A DNA stretch of 64,000 bases from Algoriphagus sp. PAP.12 (lineage in GTDB: Bacteria > Bacteroidota > Bacteroidia > Cytophagales > Cyclobacteriaceae), in the NCBI RefSeq assembly GCF_026652115.1, contig NZ_JAPPSQ010000001.1, positions 434,001 through 498,000 of the forward strand. The letters run 5' to 3'. The position numbers and the translations under genes were made by a program. The notes below the pieces were generated by a model. The model was not told the origin of the DNA. It saw only the letters and a program-made list of their open reading frames with translations, and searched no databases. Below are positions 9,855 through 18,728 of this stretch, piece after piece. The first letter of the stretch is position 1. Every line of letters begins with the position of its first letter.

Positions 9855-10601
9855 ATGAAAAATTTTCTGCTAATCCCCCTGTTTTTTGTGATTGGTTTGG
9901 TAAATGCCCAGACTTTGGATGGAGCCTGGAAAATGACTCACCAAAATGGACAACCCATTACTGAGGTTGAGTATATCAAAATCTATCAAGATGATTATTT
10001 CGCTTTTGGAGCGAAAAAAGTGGACGATAATCACTTCATCGGAGCAGGAGGCGGTCCATTTTCTTGGGATGGAAGCAATTATACCGAAACACTCGACTTT
10101 TTCACTTTGGATCCATTTCAAGTTGGTACAGTCAATAAGTATAAGCTAGATTATGTAGATGGTAAAATCGTGATATCCTCAGAAATCAAAGGGAATATGT
10201 TGGTGGAAATCTGGGAAAGAATTCCCGCGGAATCTGATGATTTGACAGGAAACTGGGTGATTACCGGAAGAAAAAGAGAAGGGGAGATATCCAGAAGCAC
10301 TCCGGGAGCAAGAAGAACCATCAAGATACTTTCAGGAGGCAGATTCCAGTGGGTAGCTTTCAATTCAGAGACTAAAGAATTTTCCGGATCAGGCGGAGGA
10401 ACCTACACTGCCAAAGACGGAAAATATACCGAAAACATCACCTTCTTCTCTCGTGACGATACAAGAGTGGGTGCCAGTTTGAGTTTTGATTATGAAGTCA
10501 TCGATGGAGAATGGCACCACAGCGGCCTTAGCTCAACGGGCAATCCGATCTACGAAATCTGGACTCCTTATGCGATTGGGTATAATCCGGGAGGCAATTA
10601 A
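9855..10601 (+). CDS. Secreted protein with two lipocalin-like repeats
   Basis: 248 aa protein with a cleavable signal peptide (residues 1-19, ending VNAQ). The mature part is an internal duplication: about 20-122 (LDGAWKMTHQNGQP ... EIWERI) and about 130-238 (LTGNWVITGRKREG ... EIWTPY) share the same order of a Gly-Trp start, a FSGSGGG/IGAGGGPFSW glycine loop, a YTE[NT] segment and an E-I-W end. This resembles small lipocalin-like secreted proteins of Bacteroidota with no known function. It stands alone between the Rieske gene and a repeat-bearing gap. I do not assign a function. Confidence 0.75.
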   Translation: MKNFLLIPLFFVIGLVNAQTLDGAWKMTHQNGQPITEVEYIKIYQDDYFAFGAKKVDDNHFIGAGGGPFSWDGSNYTETLDFFTLDPFQVGTVNKYKLDYVDGKIVISSEIKGNMLVEIWERIPAESDDLTGNWVITGRKREGEISRSTPGARRTIKILSGGRFQWVAFNSETKEFSGSGGGTYTAKDGKYTENITFFSRDDTRVGASLSFDYEVIDGEWHHSGLSSTGNPIYEIWTPYAIGYNPGGN

Positions 10602-10607
10602 TTTTTT

Positions 10608-10790
10608 CCCACAGATTTACACAGATTGATTTCACAGATTTTTACAGATCCATTTTAAGTATTAACTATTAATCTGCGATGATCTGTGACTTTTTCTGTG
10701 CCCCACGAGCTATCGGGGTGTGGGAAAAACACAAAAAAATAGCGCGAATCTGCAATGCAAATCCGCGATATTATGCGGGAGTAAGTCCTT
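10608..10790. repeat. Intergenic short-repeat tract and palindrome
   Basis: The gap between the secreted protein gene and the cysteine desulfurase gene holds reiterated ACAGATTT/ACACAGATT units (10612-10650). They are followed by a diverged inverse version (AATCTGCGATGATCTGTGA, about 10670-10688) and a hairpin of the CCCCACGAGCTATCGGGGTGTGGG type (10700-10724). It looks like a non-coding dispersed repeat; no gene is visible in it. Confidence 0.5.
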
Positions 10791-10807
10791 TCAACTCCCT
10801 TTCTATT

Positions 10808-11950
10808 TTATGCCTCTACAGCGTAGAGTTCTTTGAGTTTTTCAACTGCGTAGTCCACATCCTCGATGGTATTGTACCGGCTGAAGGAGAATCGAACTGA
10901 ATCTCTTTCTGGATTGTGATTCAAAGCTCTCAAGACATGGGATCCCACTGTTGCACCAGAACTGCATGCAGATCCTCCAGAAGCAGAAATTCCTGCCAGG
11001 TCCAAGTTAAATAACAACATCCCAGCATTTGCTTCAGATGGTGGTAAGCTCACATTCAATACTGTATACAAAGATTTATCCAAGTCTTCAGACAATCCAT
11101 TGAACTCCACATCAGGAATACCAGCCTTCAGACTTTCGATGAAATGCTTCTTCAAAGCTTTCACGTGAGTTTCATGACCAGCCATATCTTCATAAGCCAA
11201 TTCCAAAGCTTTCGCGATACCGATGATACCAATCACATTTTCTGTACCACCTCTCATGTTTCGCTCCTGCGCTCCACCATGAATAAATGGATGGATCTTT
11301 TTGTCTTTTCTTACATACAAGAAACCTGACCCCTTAGGTCCGTGGAATTTATGTCCACCAGCGACAATCGAATCTACCGGCAAAGATTTCAAATCATGCA
11401 CATAATGTCCCATGGTCTGAACAGTATCTGAATGAAAGAAAGCTCCATATTCCTTTGCCAAAGAACCAATTTTGTTCAAGTCATTGATATTTCCGATTTC
11501 ATTATTGGCATGCATCAAGGAAACCAATGAATTTGGGTTCGCTTTCAAGCTTGCCTCCAACTGATCCATATCGATTACTCCTTGCTCGTTGACGTCCAGT
11601 TTAGTCAATTTGATTTTGCCTTTTTGCTCACAAACTTCCAAGGTATGCAATACCGCATGGTGCTCTAAAGGAGAGGTGATGGCATGGGTAATTCCATGAG
11701 TTTCTATTCCGCAAACCAAAGCCGTATTATCCGCCTCAGTACCACCAGAAGTAAAGAAAATCTCAGCCGGAGTGGCATTCAGCAACTCAGCAACTTTCTT
11801 TCTTGACCTTTCGATAGCAGTTCGTACCTCACGTCCATGACTATGCACAGAAGAAGGGTTTCCATAATGATCCTTCATAAACGGTAGCATGGCTTCGATT
11901 ACTCGTTCGTCCATGGCAGTCGTTGCGGCATTATCAAAATAGACTTTCAT
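10808..11950 (-). CDS. Cysteine desulfurase (NifS/IscS-like)
   Basis: 380 aa PLP enzyme that takes sulfur from L-cysteine for Fe-S clusters or thiolation. It starts with the family signature YFDNAATT. It has the PLP lysine in GGHKFHGPKGSGF, the substrate-facing SLMHANNEIGNI segment, and the persulfide cysteine in GGSACSSGA within a short loop. The length matches NifS/IscS (group I) rather than SufS. No iscU, nifU or iscR is adjacent; the upstream neighbour on the same strand, 30 bp away, is glmM. It may serve tRNA thiolation or Fe-S assembly. I do not fix the gene name because both are common for this class. Confidence 0.93.
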   Translation of the reverse strand: MKVYFDNAATTAMDERVIEAMLPFMKDHYGNPSSVHSHGREVRTAIERSRKKVAELLNATPAEIFFTSGGTEADNTALVCGIETHGITHAITSPLEHHAVLHTLEVCEQKGKIKLTKLDVNEQGVIDMDQLEASLKANPNSLVSLMHANNEIGNINDLNKIGSLAKEYGAFFHSDTVQTMGHYVHDLKSLPVDSIVAGGHKFHGPKGSGFLYVRKDKKIHPFIHGGAQERNMRGGTENVIGIIGIAKALELAYEDMAGHETHVKALKKHFIESLKAGIPDVEFNGLSEDLDKSLYTVLNVSLPPSEANAGMLLFNLDLAGISASGGSACSSGATVGSHVLRALNHNPERDSVRFSFSRYNTIEDVDYAVEKLKELYAVEA

Positions 11951-11980
11951 CTCTCTATAATTTGGGTTGATATTCTATGT

Positions 11981-13375
11981 TTACAGCAAAGAAGCGGAAA
12001 CCACCTCCTTGATATCCTGCATGATTTTTTTTGCCAAATGCTCAGCAGTAGCTTCTGAATCAGATTCAGAATAGATTCTGATTATCGGCTCGGTATTGGA
12101 TTTTCTCAAATGCACCCACTCCTTTTCAAACTCGATTTTTACTCCATCGATGTCATTGATTGGGTGCTTCTGGTATTTGGTCTTGATGGCTTCCAGAATT
12201 CGATCTACATTGATTTCCGGAGTCAGCTCAATTTTATTTTTAGAAATATAATAACTCGGGTAAGTCGCTCTCAATCTGGAGATTGTCTTCCCAAATTTAG
12301 CCAAATGCGTTAAAAACAAACCAATTCCAACCAAAGCATCTCTACCATAGTGTGACGTTGGGTAAATGATCCCGCCATTTCCTTCACCACCGATTACAGC
12401 ATCAACAGCTTTCATTTGATTCACCACATTGACCTCGCCCACAGCAGCTGCCGTGTAGGCTCCACCTCTTTTCTCAGTCACATCTCTCAATGCTCTGGTT
12501 GAGGAAAGGTTGGAAACTGTATTTCCCGGAGTCTTGGAAAGCACATAATCTGCGACAGCCACCAAGGTATACTCTTCACCAAATGGAGATCCGTCTTCGG
12601 TGATAAATGCCAAACGGTCTACATCTGGATCCACAACGATTCCAAGATCAAAGCTTCCTTTTTCCAACTTTTGAGAAATATCTCTCAAGTTTTCAGGGAG
12701 AGGCTCAGGATTGTGAGGAAAATGACCATCAGGAGTACAGAACATTTCTTCGATGATCTCCACACCTAAAGCTCGAAGTAATTTTGGAACTGCGATACCT
12801 CCTGTAGAATTAACCGCATCCACGACAATTTTGAAATTACGGGCTTTGATGGCTTCCACATCTACCAATTCCAAATCCAACACATGCTGGATATGACGGT
12901 CGATATAGTCATCAACAAAAGTGTATGCCCCCAATTTTTTCACCTCAGCAAAAGTGAAATCATCATTCTCCGCTTTTTGAAGAATGTCTTTGCCTTCAGC
13001 ATCTGAAATAAATTCTCCTTTAGAGTTCAACAATTTCAGGGCGTTCCATTGAATAGGATTATGGCTGGCAGTAAGGATAATCCCTCCACCGGCTTTTTCC
13101 AAAGGAACTGCAAATTCAACTGTAGGGGTGGTGCTCAGACCTAAATCAATCACGTGGATCCCCATTCCCTGTAGGGTGGCAGAAACCAAACGCGAAACCA
13201 TATCACCTGACAATCGGGCATCCCGACCGATGACAACTTTCGCATTTCCGGTTTTTTCCAAAACCCATGCACCATATGCAGATGCAAATTTGACTACATC
13301 AATGGGAGTGAGACCCTCTCCAGCTTTTCCTCCAATAGTACCTCTGATTCCAGAGATAGATTTGATTAACGACAC
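11981..13375 (-). CDS. glmM: Phosphoglucosamine mutase
   Basis: 464 aa alpha-D-phosphohexomutase converting glucosamine-6-phosphate to glucosamine-1-phosphate for UDP-GlcNAc and peptidoglycan synthesis. The catalytic phosphoserine is Ser104 in TASHNP, the metal loop is DPDVDRLAF, the sugar loop is GGEGNGG, and the phosphate-binding loop is RKSNTEPIIRIY. Length and the SGIRGTIGG start fit the Bacteroidota GlmM group; phosphomannomutase or phosphoglucomutase activity cannot be excluded by motif alone. The start codon is GTG at 13375, the first start compatible with the N-terminal motif. It is 30 bp upstream of the cysteine desulfurase gene on the same strand, suggesting co-transcription. Confidence 0.88.
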   Translation of the reverse strand: MSLIKSISGIRGTIGGKAGEGLTPIDVVKFASAYGAWVLEKTGNAKVVIGRDARLSGDMVSRLVSATLQGMGIHVIDLGLSTTPTVEFAVPLEKAGGGIILTASHNPIQWNALKLLNSKGEFISDAEGKDILQKAENDDFTFAEVKKLGAYTFVDDYIDRHIQHVLDLELVDVEAIKARNFKIVVDAVNSTGGIAVPKLLRALGVEIIEEMFCTPDGHFPHNPEPLPENLRDISQKLEKGSFDLGIVVDPDVDRLAFITEDGSPFGEEYTLVAVADYVLSKTPGNTVSNLSSTRALRDVTEKRGGAYTAAAVGEVNVVNQMKAVDAVIGGEGNGGIIYPTSHYGRDALVGIGLFLTHLAKFGKTISRLRATYPSYYISKNKIELTPEINVDRILEAIKTKYQKHPINDIDGVKIEFEKEWVHLRKSNTEPIIRIYSESDSEATAEHLAKKIMQDIKEVVSASLL

Positions 13376-13402
13376 GTACAGAAGTGAATTAAGTACAACT
13401 TA

Positions 13403-13428
13403 TTAAAAAATCCCGCCCAAGCGGGATT
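13403..13428 (-). terminator. Rho-independent terminator after the small Cys-rich protein gene
   Basis: Read on the minus strand: AATCCCGC, four-base loop, GCGGGATT, followed immediately by a T-run. It lies directly after the stop of the gene at 13434-13664 and upstream of glmM, so it separates the two units. Confidence 0.85.
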
Positions 13429-13433
13429 GAAAA

Positions 13434-13664
13434 TTACTTGAATTTGGCTAAGACCTTGTCGACTTCATTGTCGGGATTTCCGCAGGAGCTGTTGGCATCT
13501 ACAGTTTTTCCGCAATAGCTACAAGTTTCGCCATCTTTATTTAGATAGGGATTTTGGGAGGCACAGGTGCCTTTGAATTCTCCGTTTTTAAGGAATAGGA
13601 GCCTAACAGACATCAAAACGAAGAATAATGCCACAAAGCCCAGGGTTATTAATACTGTTGTCAT
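13434..13664 (-). CDS. Small membrane-anchored Cys-motif protein, NqrM-like arrangement
   Basis: 76 aa. Residues 2-26 are one transmembrane helix (TTVLITLGFVALFFVLMSVR), followed by a short soluble tail with four cysteines: GTCASQ, ETCSYCG and SSCGNP. A single N-terminal helix plus a clustered four-Cys tail resembles the NqrM/DUF539 maturation factor, which brings iron to the NqrDE site of Na+-NQR, but the Cys spacing here (C-x13-C-x2-C-x8-C) differs and I cannot confirm membership. It could also be a small metal-binding membrane protein special to Bacteroidota. It is divergent from mazG with 72 bp between starts and has its own terminator. Confidence 0.65.
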   Translation of the reverse strand: MTTVLITLGFVALFFVLMSVRLLFLKNGEFKGTCASQNPYLNKDGETCSYCGKTVDANSSCGNPDNEVDKVLAKFK

Positions 13665-13736
13665 AACGGATATATTTGCGCAAATTTAAAGCTTTACTTC
13701 GAAAACGACCACAAATCAAACTTAGTTTCCCACGCA

Positions 13737-14537
13737 ATGTCAAATTTGAGTACTCGGGCTGAACAATTAGCAGCCTTTGACAGACTATTAACGATCATGG
13801 ATGAGCTTCGCGCCCAATGCCCTTGGGACATGAAGCAAACCACTGAAAGCCTGAGACATCTAACGATTGAGGAGACTTTTGAATTGTCGGACGCAATCTT
13901 GGATGGCGATCCCGAAGAAATCAAAAAGGAACTCGGAGACATCCTACTTCATATAGTCTTTTATGCAAAAATTGGTTCCGAAGAGGGCAATTTTGACGTA
14001 ACTACCCTGATCGATGCACTTTGCGAAAAGCTAATTCGCCGTCATCCCCATATCTATGGTGATACTGAGGCCAATGATGCGGAGACGGTAAGCCAAAACT
14101 GGGAAAAGATCAAACTGAAGGAAAAAGGGAATAAATCTGTTTTGGGAGGGGTGCCCCGATCTCTTCCAGCCTTGATCAAAGCCATGAGAATTCAGGAAAA
14201 AGCCAGAGGAGTAGGTTTTGACTGGGAAGAAAAGCATCAGGTTTGGGAAAAAGTGGAGGAGGAAATGCTGGAGTTCAAAGAAGAATTCAATGCAGCTGAC
14301 GAAAAAGAAATCGACCAAGAAAAAGCTAGTGGAGAGTTCGGAGACTTACTTTTTTCTCTGATCAATTATGCGAGATTTATCGATATCAATCCTGAAGAGG
14401 CATTGGAGCGAACCAACAAAAAATTCATCAAGCGATTCCAATACCTGGAAAATGCCGCCAAAAACGCCGGAAAGAACCTTTCTGACATGAGCTTGGCAGA
14501 AATGGATGTCTTTTGGGAAGAAGCGAAGAAGCAGTAG
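13737..14537 (+). CDS. mazG: Nucleoside triphosphate pyrophosphohydrolase
   Basis: 266 aa house-cleaning enzyme hydrolysing NTPs/dNTPs to monophosphate and pyrophosphate. It has two tandem MazG domains as in the classic enzyme. The N-terminal one has CPWDMKQT, the EETFE metal motif and ELGDILLH; the C-terminal one has KVEEEMLEFKEE and EFGDLLFSLINYAR. The linker segment RSLPALIKAMRIQEKARGVG is typical. Length matches E. coli MazG. It is a single gene followed by a long repeat-bearing gap; no mazEF toxin pair is present, so a housekeeping role is the simplest reading. Confidence 0.95.
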   Translation: MSNLSTRAEQLAAFDRLLTIMDELRAQCPWDMKQTTESLRHLTIEETFELSDAILDGDPEEIKKELGDILLHIVFYAKIGSEEGNFDVTTLIDALCEKLIRRHPHIYGDTEANDAETVSQNWEKIKLKEKGNKSVLGGVPRSLPALIKAMRIQEKARGVGFDWEEKHQVWEKVEEEMLEFKEEFNAADEKEIDQEKASGEFGDLLFSLINYARFIDINPEEALERTNKKFIKRFQYLENAAKNAGKNLSDMSLAEMDVFWEEAKKQ

Positions 14538-15100
14538 ACAGTAAGCAGGGGTCAGTGAACAGTGATCAGTTTCAGTCTACAGTTAGAAAGTGAGATTTTG
14601 TAATTGGTGAGTGGTACGCGATTTATAGGAGGAGAGGTGATACTATCTATCTCGACTTAGTAAAATCTTGATTCAAAAGATAGCTACGCAGATAGTAGTT
14701 TATCTCGCCAAAGGCATATCTAACTGACCGAAGGGAAGTTTATCTTGGCTTAGCCAAATCTAAATTCAAAAGATAGCCCTTCGGGCAGATAATAAAAGAT
14801 AGTTACGCAGACAGTAGATTATCTCGCCGAAGGCTTATCTCAGGAGCGAAGCGACGATATCTCGCGAATCGTATCTGAAAGAATTAATTCCCCTTACCCC
14901 CTTGCAAAGGGGGAATTGTTTCAATTTCCTAATTGAATCCATATTTATTATTTCAGTAAAGCCGTATTTCAATTTTATTTCGCCGAAGGCGTTTTTCCAC
15001 TGTATTTCTCAGATGGATTTTCCAATTCTCCTTATTTTTGATTCTACATTGTACCTTGTACTTGGTACAAAAATCTTGATACTTGATACTTTAAAAAAAT
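14538..15100. repeat. 563-bp non-coding gap with direct repeats and a hairpin
   Basis: No gene is visible. Two imperfect direct copies of a roughly 50-bp unit lie at 14671-14722 and 14794-14840. Each begins AAAAGATAG[CT]TACGCAGA and ends TATCTCGCC[AG]AAGGC. A partial third copy is at 14763-14792 (TTCAAAAGATAGCCCTTCGG). A C5/G5 hairpin (CCCCCTTGCAAAGGGGG) lies at 14897-14913 and a further TTTCGCCGAAGGCG piece at about 14979-14992. The T-rich end precedes ridA and may hold its promoter, but I cannot point to a convincing one. Confidence 0.7.
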
Positions 15101-15484
15101 ATGGCTAATCAAATCATCTTTACCCTAGAAGCTCCGGCACCAATTGGACCTTATTCTCAAGCAGTGTTGGCGGGAAATACTTTGTATGTATCCGGTCAGA
15201 TTCCATTGGATGCAGAAACCGGCGAATTGATTAATGAAAATATCACGGAAGAAACTCACGCGGTGATGAAAAATCTGGAGGCCGTTCTCCGTGCTGCTGA
15301 CTTTGGTTTTGGCGATGTGGTGAAGTGCACCATTTTTATCAAATCCATGGATGAGTTTGCAACGATCAATGAGGCTTATGGCCAATATTTCAAAAGCAAT
15401 CCTCCAGCGCGTGAGACCGTAGAAGTTTCCAAGCTTCCAAAGAATGTGAATGTGGAGATTTCTTGTATTGCGGTGAAGGGATAA
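15101..15484 (+). CDS. ridA: RidA family 2-iminobutanoate/2-iminopropanoate deaminase
   Basis: 127 aa, the usual length of RidA. The enzyme hydrolyses reactive enamine/imine intermediates made by PLP enzymes, protecting them from damage. Diagnostic segments are PAPIGPYSQAV near the N-terminus, YVSGQIPLD, and the active-site Arg in NPPARETVEVSKLP, followed by VEISCIAVKG. No signal peptide, so cytoplasmic. It stands alone between two non-coding repeat regions. Confidence 0.93.
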   Translation: MANQIIFTLEAPAPIGPYSQAVLAGNTLYVSGQIPLDAETGELINENITEETHAVMKNLEAVLRAADFGFGDVVKCTIFIKSMDEFATINEAYGQYFKSNPPARETVEVSKLPKNVNVEISCIAVKG

Positions 15485-15778
15485 AGGTTTGGAAGTTGGA
15501 GGTAGGATGTTGGAAGTTTAACTGAAGACTAAGTCACTTTCTAAACTTCCTTATTCAACATTCATCATTCGATGTTCATCATCAGAGCTTGAGAGAATGG
15601 AGATTGCATGGTTGAAAAGTGGTAAGGTTGAAAGGTTCTCACAATTCAATATTCTCCGTCCGAAATTGTAAAAACGCTAAAAAACTTCTCTGCTGCTCGT
15701 TCCCGAAAATTATCGGGATCGTAATTCTAAATTCGTAAATTATAATCCCTCAAGAAATTTTAGTCCAATTCTGAATCC
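15485..15778. repeat. Gap with copy of a dispersed 28-bp repeat
   Basis: Non-coding. The segment 15550-15577 (CTTATTCAACATTCATCATT followed by CGATGTTC) is the reverse complement, with one mismatch, of 56070-56097 far away in the window. A small palindrome CCCGAAAATTATCGGG lies near 15701-15717. Confidence 0.65.
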
Positions 15779-16264
15779 ATGACCCTGATTCCTTTCCATA
15801 GCGAAACGCTTGTCAGCGCTCTTTCCAAAGAGGAGGTCATGGAGCATATTTCCAAAAAAACGCTGGAGGTCAATTTTCTCGACAAAAGAACAGAACTTTC
15901 GCGAAAAGCTGCTTTCAATGGAATCGTGGGCAAAAACAGCTTTCGCATCTCCAAAGTCATCAATCGAAGCAATACTTTTCTTCCTCTGATCTTGGGAGAA
16001 GTGGAAGAAACCGCCCGGGGATCTATCCTTTTTCTCCAATACAAACTATTTCCGGGAGCCCTCTTTTTTGTGGTTTTCTGGAGCATTATCCTGCTCGTTT
16101 TTTCCGGATTTTTTCTGGGTTTGGTGCACAATTATGTCAACGGTTTTATCTGTTTGGCTTTGGCTATTTTGAACTATTCCCTGGCCATTTTCTTTTTTCA
16201 CAGACAAGTCAAATCCTCCCGGGAGGAATTTCACCAACTGATTAATCTACAAATGAAGGATTAA
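15779..16264 (+). CDS. Hypothetical membrane protein with two transmembrane helices
   Basis: 161 aa protein that I do not recognise. The first 85 residues are soluble, with a beta-rich pattern ([20 protein letters not shown]). They are followed by two transmembrane helices at about 93-117 ([20 protein letters not shown]) and 122-142 ([19 protein letters not shown]) joined by a very short turn, then a charged tail. Codon usage and composition match the neighbours. It is 77 bp upstream of fumC on the same strand and may share its transcript. An N-terminal cytoplasmic domain sensing or binding role is only a guess. Confidence 0.7.
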   Translation: MTLIPFHSETLVSALSKEEVMEHISKKTLEVNFLDKRTELSRKAAFNGIVGKNSFRISKVINRSNTFLPLILGEVEETARGSILFLQYKLFPGALFFVVFWSIILLVFSGFFLGLVHNYVNGFICLALAILNYSLAIFFFHRQVKSSREEFHQLINLQMKD

Positions 16265-16341
16265 AGTACTCGCAACTAGGGAAAAAAGCCTTTTGCCCTT
16301 ATTTTAGCGGCCGGAAATCTGAATTCAATAAATCCACTGTC

Positions 16342-17742
16342 ATGAGCATACGCATAGAAAAAGACACGATGGGGCCTGTTGAGGTGCCTGCAGACAAATA
16401 TTGGGGAGCGCAAACTCAGCGTTCTATCAACAACTTCAAAATCGGTGGCGAAAAGAACCGCATGCCGATCGAAATCATCCGCGCTTTTGCCATTTTGAAA
16501 AAAGCCGCAGCACAAACCAATGCTGAATTGGGCGTTTTGGCTCAGGAAAAAGCGGATATCATCTCTACGGTTTGTGATGAGATTTTGGCAGGAAAACTGG
16601 ATGATCAGTTCCCTTTGGTGGTTTGGCAGACCGGTTCCGGTACCCAATCCAATATGAACTCCAATGAGGTGATCGCCTACAGAGCGCACGTATTGCAGGG
16701 CGGATCTTTGGAAGATGCCAAAAAATCCATCCACCCAAATGACGATGTGAACAAGTCTCAGTCTTCCAATGACACCTACCCAACTGCCATGCACATCGCT
16801 GCATACAAAATGGTGATGGAAACGACAATTCCGGGTGTTCAGAAATTGAGAGATACCTTGGATGCCAAGTCCAAAGCTTTCAAAGATGTGGTGAAAATCG
16901 GCCGTACTCACTTTATGGATGCGACTCCACTGACTTTGGGACAGGAATTTAGCGGGTATGTAGCTCAGCTGGATCATGGATTGAGAGCATTGAAAAATAC
17001 CTTGGCTCACCTTTCCGAATTGGCTTTGGGTGGCACAGCCGTAGGAACTGGACTAAACACGCCACAAGGCTATGCTGAATTGGTAGCGAAGAAAATCGCT
17101 GAATTTTCAGGACAGCCATTCGTGACTGCACCGAATAAATTCGAAGCTTTGGCGGCTCATGATGGCATGGTAGAAGCCCATGGAGCCTTGAAGCAATTGG
17201 CTGTATCATTGATGAAAATCGCCAATGACATCCGTATGCTTTCGTCAGGTCCTAGATCCGGTATCGGAGAGATCTTGATTCCAGAAAATGAGCCAGGATC
17301 ATCTATTATGCCTGGAAAAGTCAACCCAACTCAGGTAGAAGCCTTGACAATGGTGGCTGCTCAGGTGATGGGAAATGATGTAGCTGTTTCCATCGGAGGA
17401 TCCAATGGTCATTTCGAGCTGAATGTATTCAAACCAATGATCGCGACCAACTTCCTACAATCTGCAAGATTGATCGGAGATGCCTGCGTGTCTTTCAATG
17501 ACAACTGTGCCGTAGGTATCGAACCTAATACTCCGATGATCCAACGTCACTTGGAAAACTCCTTGATGCTGGTAACGGCTTTGAATACCCATATCGGTTA
17601 TGAAAATGCAGCTGCTATTGCCAAGAAAGCACATAAGGAAGGTACCAGCCTTCGTGAAGCTGCAATCGCCTTGGGGCTATTGACCTCCGAGCAATTCGAT
17701 GAGTGGGTGAAGCCTGAGGACATGATTGGAAGTTTGAAATAA
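16342..17742 (+). CDS. fumC: Fumarate hydratase class II
   Basis: 466 aa, oxygen-stable TCA-cycle enzyme interconverting fumarate and malate. Family signatures are complete: [44 protein letters not shown] with the conserved His, and [13 protein letters not shown] with the catalytic-loop Ser. Length equals the typical 460-467 residues of homotetrameric FumC. It is followed by a strong hairpin terminator at 17782, so it ends its transcription unit. Confidence 0.96.
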   Translation: MSIRIEKDTMGPVEVPADKYWGAQTQRSINNFKIGGEKNRMPIEIIRAFAILKKAAAQTNAELGVLAQEKADIISTVCDEILAGKLDDQFPLVVWQTGSGTQSNMNSNEVIAYRAHVLQGGSLEDAKKSIHPNDDVNKSQSSNDTYPTAMHIAAYKMVMETTIPGVQKLRDTLDAKSKAFKDVVKIGRTHFMDATPLTLGQEFSGYVAQLDHGLRALKNTLAHLSELALGGTAVGTGLNTPQGYAELVAKKIAEFSGQPFVTAPNKFEALAAHDGMVEAHGALKQLAVSLMKIANDIRMLSSGPRSGIGEILIPENEPGSSIMPGKVNPTQVEALTMVAAQVMGNDVAVSIGGSNGHFELNVFKPMIATNFLQSARLIGDACVSFNDNCAVGIEPNTPMIQRHLENSLMLVTALNTHIGYENAAAIAKKAHKEGTSLREAAIALGLLTSEQFDEWVKPEDMIGSLK

Positions 17743-17781
17743 AATGCCCGATGTCGGATGTCCGATGTCCGTTGTAAAAAG

Positions 17782-17809
17782 AGCCTTTCCAGCAATGGAA
17801 AGGCTTTTT
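17782..17809 (+). terminator. Rho-independent terminator after fumC
   Basis: Perfect 9-bp stem AGCCTTTCC / GGAAAGGCT with a six-base loop, followed by TTTTC. The stem is almost the same as that of the terminator after the subtilase gene at 20511. Confidence 0.88.
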
Positions 17810-17892
17810 CATTTTCACAACAGAGACTCTATAATCGCCAAAACAAAACGTCATGAACTTTAAATCATAACGCCCTTTGAAATTTCGCAGTC

Positions 17893-18480
17893 TCATGTGG
17901 TGATTTGCCTCATTTCATCGATTTTATTGATAGTTAAATACGGATTTTTCAACTTAAGCACATCATATTCGCCGCCTTCAATTTTCTTAATCAATTTCTT
18001 TGCAGCACGTTCAATATCCTCATAAAAATCCTCTATAACGACGTATAGTAGACCTTTTACATTTTTAGAAAGGTGAACTTGTTGATGATCTACTCCGATT
18101 CTCGTCGCTAAAGTGATTTTCTTTTGATTATGCTTGAATTGATGAACCATTGGACATCTAAAATCCTTGTAAAAATTAATCTCTGCCTTCTTTCCAATGA
18201 ATTCTTGATACTTTTTCCCCAACAATGACATTCCGTTGTTGAATCTAGTTTTTGAAAGTCCCGGCTCTTCTGAATCAAACGGCTCGCTATCCATGCATGC
18301 ACCTAAGAACTCAATTCCTTGAATTTATATAAGAAACTTGATGTACGGAGCCACTTTATACTCAATCAAATCATCCATCTCATGTAGGTAGACTGTTTCA
18401 ATAAATCCAATTACCCCTTTTTGTGCTCTGTGATCATCTTTTGGAAATTTAGTCTCCTTCAATAAATAATTAAAGCCCTT
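17893..18480 (-). pseudogene. Nonsense-interrupted remnant of a conserved-looking hypothetical gene
   Basis: From 18294 to 17893 there is a 133-codon open frame (FYKDFRCPMVHQFKHN, LLYVVIEDFYEDIERAAKKL). The same frame continues upstream of that ATG as apparent coding sequence: IQGIEFLGAC, then a single TAA at 18325-18327, then HRAQKGVIGFIETVYLHEMD and so on back to 18480, where another in-frame stop occurs. The upstream part has no start codon of its own beyond the Met in HEMDDL. The natural reading is one gene of about 200 codons or more broken by a nonsense change and lacking its 5' end at a hairpin (18471-18495). A shorter functional protein from 18294 is possible but less likely. The function is unknown to me. 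Confidence 0.65.
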
Positions 18481-18495
18481 TTAATCGGGGCTTTA
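18471..18495. repeat. Hairpin at the truncated 5' edge of the gene remnant
   Basis: Perfect 8-bp arms TAAAGCCC / GGGCTTTA around a nine-base loop. T-tracts on either side are poor, so it is at best a weak terminator. It sits exactly where coding similarity of the remnant stops. Confidence 0.5.
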
Positions 18496-18728
18496 AAACA
18501 AGTCTGAAGTTTCTTTTGTATAGGTTAAATCATATTTTGAGAATAGTTCATCAACCCCCTATAATCGTAAATTGCATCCACGCCTTTATATTTTCTGGGA
18601 TTTACAATCCCATTCCCAAAAGCTCAACTGCCAACTAATCCCTGACCACTGCTACTCAAAAACCTCCTTTCACCATTTTTAACGTATTCAAGCGACCTCT
18701 TTTTCGGTTACAGGCGTTACATTTCACT

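Noticed and set aside
14671..14840. Possible CRISPR array because of repeated units
   Set aside because: Only two full units and one fragment, imperfect, with unequal spacing and no cas genes in the window.
18108..18302. Open frame of 64 codons overlapping the gene remnant
   Set aside because: It is in another frame of the same region; the coding pattern clearly follows the frame of the remnant.
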